Shown here: positions 1 to 5,676 of the stretch, in pieces
Layout of the letters: the number at the start of each line of letters is the position of its first letter
Position numbering within the stretch: position 1 is the stretch's first letter
NCBI GenBank assembly: GCA_028699365.1
Contig: JAQVUQ010000093.1
Coordinates: forward strand, 1-8,704
Length of the DNA stretch: 8,704 nt
Direction of reading: 5' to 3'
Origin: a bacterium
GTDB taxonomy: Bacteria; UBP13; UBA5359
Notes under the pieces: generated by a model
What the model saw: the letters and a program-made list of their open reading frames with translations, nothing else
The model's database searches: none
Told to the model about the DNA's origin: nothing
Program-made: the position numbers and the translations under genes

Positions 1-803
1 AGATAATCCACTACGGATGCCAGGTTGGATATATCGTAGGTGTTTGCAATATCTACATACTTGCAGGTGTACACTCCGTCGGCCGTAACCTCCGTGGTGC
101 CGTCGAGCAGTACCTTGTAAATGCGGATCTGGGTCATGGACTCCAACTGGTTCAGCAGTTTGGCGCTGATACCGATATCGCCGGTATGCACGGCCTTTGC
201 GCTATGCGTCAGCTTGTTACCGGTTATGGTTGTGGCAAAGCTCCATATGCTGCCGGGCGTAAGGTTCTCGGATATAAACCACATATTCGCGTCGTCAATG
301 ATCCGGGCCAGATACCACTTGCGTTTCCCTCCGTCAAGCCACTCGCTGCCTACATCCTCCACGGTTTTTCCGTGTGCCGCAACTGTAGTAACTTTTATGG
401 TATAAAACGCCCCATGATTGGCTCCGACATATCCGTTGTTGTAATTAGCCGGACAAGCATCATCTGAGCCGTAACTCAGTCTAATGGAGGATGAATACGC
501 GGCAGATGCAGCGCTGTCAGGTGTCGCTATGGGTATGAGCGCGGCACTGGCGAAGTTAACGGGATTATTGTCATAGACGGCAGGCGTATTGAGTATCATC
601 AGTTGCAGCATATCCTGGGTGTCGTTCCACGGCGTCCTGACAAACACAGCGTCAGACGTCTTTACAACCGTTACCCGGTTCATGCGTGAGAATATACCCT
701 GCATGGAGGGCGCTGTGTTCTCAGCCGCATACATCGGTGAAACAAGCATCAGCAGTGCAAAGAGTGAGAGAACGCTAAGACCTGAGCGTATAAATACAGA
801 CAT
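1..803 (-). CDS. Unrecognised secreted protein, 3'-truncated by the window edge
   Basis: The frame is open from the start to base 1, giving 267 residues with no stop, so the C terminus lies outside the window. I chose the ATG at 803 because an AGAGG Shine-Dalgarno sits 9 bases upstream; an in-frame ATG at 809 lies only 3 bases from it. Residues 1-26 form a signal peptide with a hydrophobic LSVLSLFALLMLV core and likely cleavage after MYA. The mature part begins with a segment rich in Ala, Ser and Asn. It then has a GANHG motif (residues 127-131), an AHGKT motif (143-147), and many Trp/Tyr residues in alternating beta-type patterns. I do not recognise a characterised family. It starts 72 bp after the acetylesterase stop, with no terminator between, so it is probably the last visible gene of the same operon. 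A surface-associated, carbohydrate-related role is suggested only by its neighbours. Confidence 0.85.
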   Translation of the reverse strand, partial: MSVFIRSGLSVLSLFALLMLVSPMYAAENTAPSMQGIFSRMNRVTVVKTSDAVFVRTPWNDTQDMLQLMILNTPAVYDNNPVNFASAALIPIATPDSAASAAYSSSIRLSYGSDDACPANYNNGYVGANHGAFYTIKVTTVAAHGKTVEDVGSEWLDGGKRKWYLARIIDDANMWFISENLTPGSIWSFATTITGNKLTHSAKAVHTGDIGISAKLLNQLESMTQIRIYKVLLDGTTEVTADGVYTCKYVDIANTYDISNLASVVDY

Positions 804-875
804 CAACATAAACCTCTTTCTTCTTATTGCCGTCCCAAACAGACAGCAGTTTCAAACAGGAGCTTCAAGGTTATT

Positions 876-1775
876 TCACTTAGCCGTCAGCGCCTTACAG
901 GCCGCAAACAGACGGTCACCGTGTTCCACGAGTCCCTTTGGCGTCAGATGCGTTGAGTCTGCTTTCTCCAATCCGATCATGGAAGTAAAAGCTATATTCC
1001 GTCCGTCCTGCGCCAACTTCTTTTGCGCCTCCACCACCTGGGGAAACTGCTTGACCCACAGATGCTGTTCATCCACACCCAGGATAACGGGAAGGGAGCT
1101 GTTCCCGGCCACCCTGGTCCTGAAATCGTCCAGAAGCTTCTTCAGGCAGTCGCCGTAGCCTTCCGCAAGTTCTTGGTTTTTGGCATCGCTCTCTCCCTGA
1201 ACCCAGAAGAACGCTTTGAATACGACCTCAAACCCTTGATCCTGAAGTGACTTAACGGCGCTGTCCAACGCAACTGTCATACTGTCGTACATGCCCTTCT
1301 CACCGGGCCCCTTCCATTCAGTTGCCAGACTGGTACTGCCCAGCGAATACTTGAAAACGGCCAGATTTTTTCCACTGCGAGCCAGATTACGTGCCAGACT
1401 CACTTCAGGACCAAAATGTCCCTGGGGGAAGAGCCCGCCCTGGGGCTGAAGAGATGTCCATTTCCCCTGGGATGAACTATATCCGGGGGTAACCCAGTAG
1501 AATCTTATCTTACCGTCCAGGCCTTCCGGATCCTCAGGATACTTCGCCGCGTTACCCTGCCACCCCTGCATATTAGATTGACCGGCAAGGACCACAAGGT
1601 CTATCGTTGTCCGGGTTGACTTCTCGTTCACTATGGCTTTGTTCGGCGCAGGGCAGTCGACCGCAGCTCCCGCAGAGTTGACGTAATTGCCTGCGCACTG
1701 CCCGGCCAGAGCCAGCATCAATACCGCCACCTTATACCTTAGCTTCTTCATTTTCTTTATTTGCCGGATAAACAT
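876..1775 (-). CDS. Secreted SGNH-type carbohydrate acetylesterase (SASA / sialate O-acetylesterase-like)
   Basis: This 299-residue protein has the landmarks of the SASA (PF03629) branch of SGNH hydrolases, which remove O-acetyl groups from carbohydrates. The nucleophile block is LAGQSNMQG with Ser67. GHFGPE (119-124) matches the block that carries an oxyanion-hole glycine. WVQGESDA (191-198) is the typical W-QGE block. DSTHLTPKG (273-281) supplies the Asp273/His276 pair. All catalytic elements are present, so it is probably active. The N terminus (RQIKKMKKLRYK followed by VAVLMLALAG) is a signal sequence, with likely cleavage near AGAA at residues 35-38. The ATG at 1775 is preceded by a perfect AGGAGG 8 bases upstream, which favours it over the internal Met9. 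The gene lies 62 bp downstream of the third beta-helix gene and probably acts outside the cytoplasm on the same polysaccharide, clearing acetyl groups. The name refers to the family; sialic acid as substrate is not implied. Confidence 0.9.
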   Translation of the reverse strand: MFIRQIKKMKKLRYKVAVLMLALAGQCAGNYVNSAGAAVDCPAPNKAIVNEKSTRTTIDLVVLAGQSNMQGWQGNAAKYPEDPEGLDGKIRFYWVTPGYSSSQGKWTSLQPQGGLFPQGHFGPEVSLARNLARSGKNLAVFKYSLGSTSLATEWKGPGEKGMYDSMTVALDSAVKSLQDQGFEVVFKAFFWVQGESDAKNQELAEGYGDCLKKLLDDFRTRVAGNSSLPVILGVDEQHLWVKQFPQVVEAQKKLAQDGRNIAFTSMIGLEKADSTHLTPKGLVEHGDRLFAACKALTAK

Positions 1776-1783
1776 CCTGTCTT

Positions 1784-1789
1784 CCTCCT
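1784..1789 (-). promoter_or_regulatory. Shine-Dalgarno site of the acetylesterase gene
   Basis: AGGAGG on the minus strand, 8 bases before the ATG at 1775. It is the strongest ribosome site in the window and decides the start of this gene. It suggests the esterase is translated independently and is not coupled to the upstream paralogue. Confidence 0.8.
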
Positions 1790-1837
1790 GTCATACAGCT
1801 TCATCTTACCGGCTGGCTATTCATACAAGCATAATAT

Positions 1838-3703
1838 CTATCTGAACAATTGCCAGTCGTAGGTAACGCTGTTTCCTGCCCCCGGAGCCGCTGCCAGGTT
1901 AACGGTAAAGCCGGTAATCTTTTTGGTGATACTCTTTACCACACGGCTATCGGCAACAGGAATGCCTTTTCCGCCTACCGGAGTCAGCGTCAGATAATAC
2001 GAGGTGTCCTGTTCGGATACGGCAAAGGTTACCGGAGCACTGACAGCAGTACCGGATATAGTAACCGAGCCTCTCAGGTTCCTGGCTGCGATGCTGCCGG
2101 CGGAAACCCCGGATATGCCGGAGACGCTTTTCGCATCGGTGCTGCCCTGATGCAGCTTGCCCACAAACTGCCAACCCTTTGCACTGCCGACATCATAGCA
2201 CTCGCAATAGTTGTCTATGCCGCTATCCTGTATCTCTTTGGCGGCAAGGCCGTTTATGTGGAAGTTGTAGAAACGGTTGTGCCGGCTACCGGCATCCAGC
2301 ACCAAATTCTTCCTGCCGATGCTGCTGAAGGCGATATCGCTCTTGCTGCGGTAATGTCCCGTCCAACTGCAATCATCAGTATTTATAAACTCTATGCCGT
2401 TGCCTCCGGAGGTGCCGAGACTGACCCCGTTTATGGTAAGACTCCTGCAACCCGTCAACCGGAGTTGGGGTGTCCCGCCTCCTGAATTGCCGATATTCGT
2501 TATGGTCGATGCCCTGGAATTAATGAATTCATAAGCCGGTGCCTTCCCGGAGCCATAACTGTTGTAGCAACTGGTGAATGAGGAACCGCTTATTCTTCCC
2601 TTGAATACCTGGTGCCTCCCTCCGCGAGTCAACCCGCCCTGTACAGCACGTATCGTGGAGCAATTCAGCCCCCCGGCCTCGCCGTCCACCGGCGTGGAAT
2701 CAACCTCCAGCACTATGGTACTATTGGCCGATGTTCCCGGAACACAATCGCCGTATATGCTGTCTATACTGGATTCTTTGACACTGCCCTCCAGCCGGAT
2801 CAGGCGCTGGTGGTAGCTGTTGTCGCCCAGAATAAGCAGGTTCTCCAGGTCCGCCTGGAAGGTCTGGCTGAGGACGACCTTGCCGTTCAGCTTATAATGG
2901 ATGGCTGAAACCCCCTTGACATCAGGCAGCGAAAAGGCCATATCCCTGATGGATTGATTAAGAACACAGGCGGTCCTGGCTTCCCATTCTATCAGAGCTC
3001 TGTTCCTGGGAAAATCCGTTGCCTTGCTGCTGCCTATGGTAGTTCCGCCTCGCATGCCGCTGCCTTGCAACCGGACTGTTCTGCCGGAGCCGTCGGCGCC
3101 TGTACGCGGCAATACTATAGGCTTGCTCGTTTTATAACGCCCCGTGAGAAAGAAGACCAGTCCCCCGTTATTGCCGTTCATAGTGGCGGCGGCGTTAACG
3201 GCATCCTGTATGGCTGCCGTGTCATCCGTACTGCCGTCTCCCCTGGCTCCCCACCACTGCGGATAGACCCTTTCCAGCTTACCCTTGTTGCCGCTGAATG
3301 ATACCTTCCCAGGGGCTGTGCAGTTGAATATCTGCTTTGTGGGCGCCTGTACAGGCCCGTTGATGGTCACCGTGCCGGTAGTGATATTCAGCCTGCCTTC
3401 TCCCCAGAAGAGGAGTGTCACGTTGGCCGGCACCGTAACATTACTCGATATGATCGTGCTCACCGGTATGAGCAGTGTTCTGACGTTGCTGCCTATACCG
3501 GATATGGCTGCGGCAAAGTCAGCATATTTCCGGACGTTGTCCACCGTCTCATCCCAGGATTTGCGGCCTATATCCTGCGCTGTTATCGTATCCGCTGTTT
3601 CAGCCCGGGCAGTGCCGCTCAAATGTGTACACTGAAACGTTATGCCGAGGAGCGCTGCAGATAGTAGCGCAAATAAGCTTCTCTCTAATAACGATATCCT
3701 CAT
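1838..3703 (-). CDS. Secreted beta-helix (Pectate_lyase_3-like) protein, third copy of the array
   Basis: Encodes 621 residues from the ATG at 3703, which sits 7 bases after AGGGGG. An in-frame ATG at 3709 is almost abutted to that site and less likely. Residues 1-34 are a signal peptide ending GTARA. An N-terminal cap (about 45-150) has the RTLLIP and VTVPANVTLLFWGEG patterns. It leads into VYPQWWGARGDG and TDDTAAIQ, the signature at the start of Pectate_lyase_3 (PF12708) beta-helices. The helix continues to about residue 520 with Gly/Asn-rich coils and a conserved NTDDC element ending at Cys445. A Ser-Gly linker (SVSGISGVS) and a C-terminal beta-domain ending YDWQLFR follow. Members of this fold are lyases, hydrolases, epimerases or binding proteins. 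I see no proven catalytic set, so activity and substrate are open. Its central region is clearly closer to the first copy than to its direct neighbour. Confidence 0.88.
   Translation of the reverse strand: MRISLLERSLFALLSAALLGITFQCTHLSGTARAETADTITAQDIGRKSWDETVDNVRKYADFAAAISGIGSNVRTLLIPVSTIISSNVTVPANVTLLFWGEGRLNITTGTVTINGPVQAPTKQIFNCTAPGKVSFSGNKGKLERVYPQWWGARGDGSTDDTAAIQDAVNAAATMNGNNGGLVFFLTGRYKTSKPIVLPRTGADGSGRTVRLQGSGMRGGTTIGSSKATDFPRNRALIEWEARTACVLNQSIRDMAFSLPDVKGVSAIHYKLNGKVVLSQTFQADLENLLILGDNSYHQRLIRLEGSVKESSIDSIYGDCVPGTSANSTIVLEVDSTPVDGEAGGLNCSTIRAVQGGLTRGGRHQVFKGRISGSSFTSCYNSYGSGKAPAYEFINSRASTITNIGNSGGGTPQLRLTGCRSLTINGVSLGTSGGNGIEFINTDDCSWTGHYRSKSDIAFSSIGRKNLVLDAGSRHNRFYNFHINGLAAKEIQDSGIDNYCECYDVGSAKGWQFVGKLHQGSTDAKSVSGISGVSAGSIAARNLRGSVTISGTAVSAPVTFAVSEQDTSYYLTLTPVGGKGIPVADSRVVKSITKKITGFTVNLAAAPGAGNSVTYDWQLFR
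2486..2629 (-). other. Central beta-helix block, third copy (mosaic comparison region)
   Basis: Residues 359-406 of the third copy. Aligned by hand without gaps, 33 of 48 residues match the first copy (6343-6486), but only 26 of 48 match the adjacent second copy (4402-4545). First and second copies share 19 of 48. It begins with the RGGRHQVFKGR motif; the second copy has RGGLHQVFKGR. Confidence 0.7.
3454..3488. repeat. 35-bp exact repeat shared with 7344-7378
   Basis: This stretch in the N-terminal cap of the third copy is identical over 35 bp to 7344-7378 in the first copy. The second copy differs at several bases in the same place (about 5411-5445). It lies inside coding sequence and is part of the paralogy. 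Long exact identity between the two outer copies may mark recent common descent or gene conversion. Confidence 0.85.
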
Positions 3704-3717
3704 TCTCATACCCCCTA
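3704..3717 (-). promoter_or_regulatory. Stop/Shine-Dalgarno overlap between second and third copies
   Basis: On the minus strand the stop TAG of the second copy shares its last two bases with AGGGGG, the ribosome site of the third copy. Seven bases then lead to the ATG at 3703. The arrangement favours reinitiation or coupled translation. It closely matches the junction at 5662-5676, differing by a few substitutions and one single-base indel. Confidence 0.7.
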
Positions 3718-5661
3718 TCTTACCAGATGCCAGTCGTAAGTAATGCTGTTCCCGGTTCCCGGAGCCGCCATCACGTTGATTCTGAAGCCGGCGGCACTCT
3801 TATCCACGGACAGGATGCGGCGGCTGTTGTCGGCAGGGATACCGGTCTGAGTTACCGGAGTCAGCGTCAGATAGTACGCAGCATCAATCTCCTCCTTACC
3901 TGTGCCGAAGGTCACATCCGCACAGACAGAGGTTCCCGATACCGTAACCGTTCCTCTGAGATTCCTGGCTGCAATGCCGGTGCCCGATATCCCGGATAAA
4001 CCGGAAAGATCCCGGACATTTACATCGCCTCTGCAGAGCTTGCCCATAAACTGATGTCCCAGCTTCCGACCGCTGACATCGTAGAACTCACCGTAATTGT
4101 CGGTGCCGTTATCCTGTATTTCATTGGCGATGCTGCCCACAATAAGCCAGTTATAAAAACGATTGCGCTCGCAAGCTGCATCCAGAACCAGGTTCTTGTA
4201 ATCGTGATTGGGGCCCAAATAGAACGCGGGCTTCCATCTGCCGCGCCAATGCGCTGTCCAGATGCAATCGTCTGTGTTAACCAACTCTATGCCGTTGCCC
4301 CATCCACAACCGGTATCATCAGGGCATCCGGGCGTAACATTGGTGAGCACTAACTGGGAACAGTTCTCGAACTTGATCTGCGGCTTCTCGGATCTGCCCT
4401 CGGTACCTATGCCCGTGATTGTCGACGACTGGCTGTTGATAAAATAGTAATTAGGCACTTCCATATTCCCTATGCCGCTAAGGGAAGAAGAAATGTCACA
4501 ACAGTAAATGCGCCCCTTGAACACCTGATGCAAGCCGCCGCGCGTCATTCCGCCCGTAATCTGCTGCAACCGGCTGTAATGCAGCCCGCTGCCGTCGCCG
4601 CTGCCGTAAGCGTAATCCACCTCCAGCACCAGCGTGCCGTCTTTTTTATCATCAGGGAGTTTAGTCCACCATGTTACCGGTCCCATATTGCAATCGCCGT
4701 ATATATTCTTTATGCTGCTGTATTTGACGTTGCCCTCCAGCTTGATCAGGCTATCGTGATAGATGTTGCAGCCGTATATAGTTAAATTCTCCAGGTCTAA
4801 TTGGAGAGTCTCGTTGAGGATAGCTTCTCTGCTTGAATTATCCGTCACTTTATAATGGATAGCTGAAACCCCTTCGATGTTGGGCAAAGAGAACGTCATG
4901 TCCTTGATGGATTGATGCCAAGTGCTGCCGGCCGTCGTTTGCTCCCATTCTATCAAGGCTCTGTTCCGCGGGAAGCTGGTCACCGCCATATTGCCTAATA
5001 TAGTGCCGCCTCTCATGCCGGAGCCCTGCAGCCTGACCGTCCTGGTCGGTATGTTGCCGGTGCGCGGCAGTATTATGGGTTTGACCGTCTTGTAATACCC
5101 TATGGGGAAGAAGACGGTTCCTCCATCGTTCGAATTTATAGTGGCAGCGGCATCGACGGCGGCCTGTATGGCCGGCGTGTCGTCTGCAATACTGTCGCCT
5201 TTGGCTCCCCACCACTGCGGATAGACTCTATCCATTATCCCCTTGCTGCCGTAGAAAGAGACCTTTCCGGTGCCGGTGCAGTTGAATATCTGCTTCATGG
5301 ATGCTTCCATCGGCCCATTGACGGAGACTGTTCCGCCGGTAATATTCAATTTGCCGTCTCCCCAGAAGAGGAGGGTAATATTGTCGGGAACCGTAACGTT
5401 GCTCTTAACATCAGTGCCGACAGGTATGAGCAGCGTTCTGACATTGCGGCCTATGGCTGTGACGGCTGCCGCCAGGTCGGTATATTTCCGGACGTTATCC
5501 ACCGTCCCGTCAAAAGATTTGCCGGCAAGATCCTGCAAGGCTGTTCCATCCACCGGGACGGCCCATGCCGGACTGTCGGGATACATATATTGGAACGCTA
5601 TACTAAGGAGCGTTGCAAACGTTAGCGTAAGCAGGCTCTTCTTTAAAACCGAGCGCTTCAT
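3715..5661 (-). CDS. Secreted beta-helix (Pectate_lyase_3-like) protein, second copy of the array
   Basis: Encodes 648 residues from the ATG at 5661, which aligns with the MKRS start of the first copy. In-frame GTG (5673) and ATG (5667) codons lie inside or next to the ribosome site and are less likely. A signal peptide (residues 1-34) ends SPAWA before VP. The cap at residues 73-156 matches the first copy at 65 of 84 positions by hand count and ends VYPQWWGAKGD. The next motif is degenerate: where the other copies read GDG-x-TDDT, this one reads GDSIADDT (Ser157, Ala159). The central helix diverges strongly and has a longer loop containing TWWTKLPDDKKDG (about 330-342) and a Cys-Cys pair at 387-388. 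The NTDDC element (Cys466), DNYGEFYDV segment, DLSGLSGISG linker and a C-terminal domain ending YDWHLVR are kept. It is probably exported and polysaccharide-directed, perhaps with a specificity different from the outer copies. Function is inferred from fold only. Confidence 0.88.
   Translation of the reverse strand: MKRSVLKKSLLTLTFATLLSIAFQYMYPDSPAWAVPVDGTALQDLAGKSFDGTVDNVRKYTDLAAAVTAIGRNVRTLLIPVGTDVKSNVTVPDNITLLFWGDGKLNITGGTVSVNGPMEASMKQIFNCTGTGKVSFYGSKGIMDRVYPQWWGAKGDSIADDTPAIQAAVDAAATINSNDGGTVFFPIGYYKTVKPIILPRTGNIPTRTVRLQGSGMRGGTILGNMAVTSFPRNRALIEWEQTTAGSTWHQSIKDMTFSLPNIEGVSAIHYKVTDNSSREAILNETLQLDLENLTIYGCNIYHDSLIKLEGNVKYSSIKNIYGDCNMGPVTWWTKLPDDKKDGTLVLEVDYAYGSGDGSGLHYSRLQQITGGMTRGGLHQVFKGRIYCCDISSSLSGIGNMEVPNYYFINSQSSTITGIGTEGRSEKPQIKFENCSQLVLTNVTPGCPDDTGCGWGNGIELVNTDDCIWTAHWRGRWKPAFYLGPNHDYKNLVLDAACERNRFYNWLIVGSIANEIQDNGTDNYGEFYDVSGRKLGHQFMGKLCRGDVNVRDLSGLSGISGTGIAARNLRGTVTVSGTSVCADVTFGTGKEEIDAAYYLTLTPVTQTGIPADNSRRILSVDKSAAGFRINVMAAPGTGNSITYDWHLVR
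4402..4545 (-). other. Divergent central block of the second copy
   Basis: Residues 373-420 of the second copy. Only 19 of 48 positions match the first copy and 26 of 48 the third, although the N-terminal caps of the first and second copies agree at 65 of 84. The block is gap-free, so the low identity is not an alignment artefact. Confidence 0.65.
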
Positions 5662-5676
5662 TCTCATCCCCACCTA
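5662..5676 (-). promoter_or_regulatory. Stop/Shine-Dalgarno overlap between first and second copies
   Basis: The TAG stop of the first copy runs directly into AGGTGGGG on the minus strand, and the ATG at 5661 follows. A possible GTG start at 5673 directly abuts the stop. Either start gives near-zero spacing, which fits translational coupling. The sequence context is nearly the same as at 3704-3717, so the junction appears to have been duplicated with the genes. Confidence 0.7.

Noticed and set aside
589-1158. Plus-strand open frame of 189 codons
   Set aside because: It runs antisense across two real genes, including the esterase with its full SGNH motif set and the secreted protein with a signal peptide. 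Its own product shows no recognisable features.
1692-1706. Possible lipoprotein signal (LAGQC) in the acetylesterase
   Set aside because: The residue before Cys27 is Gln, not Gly, Ala or Ser, so the lipobox is not satisfied. Ordinary signal peptidase cleavage is more likely.
1850-2485. Long plus-strand open frame, with similar plus-strand frames at 3625-3999 and 5686-5940 beginning MPVV
   Set aside because: They are antisense to the conserved C-terminal coding regions of the three paralogues and recur only because those genes are related. They lack ribosome sites and family features.
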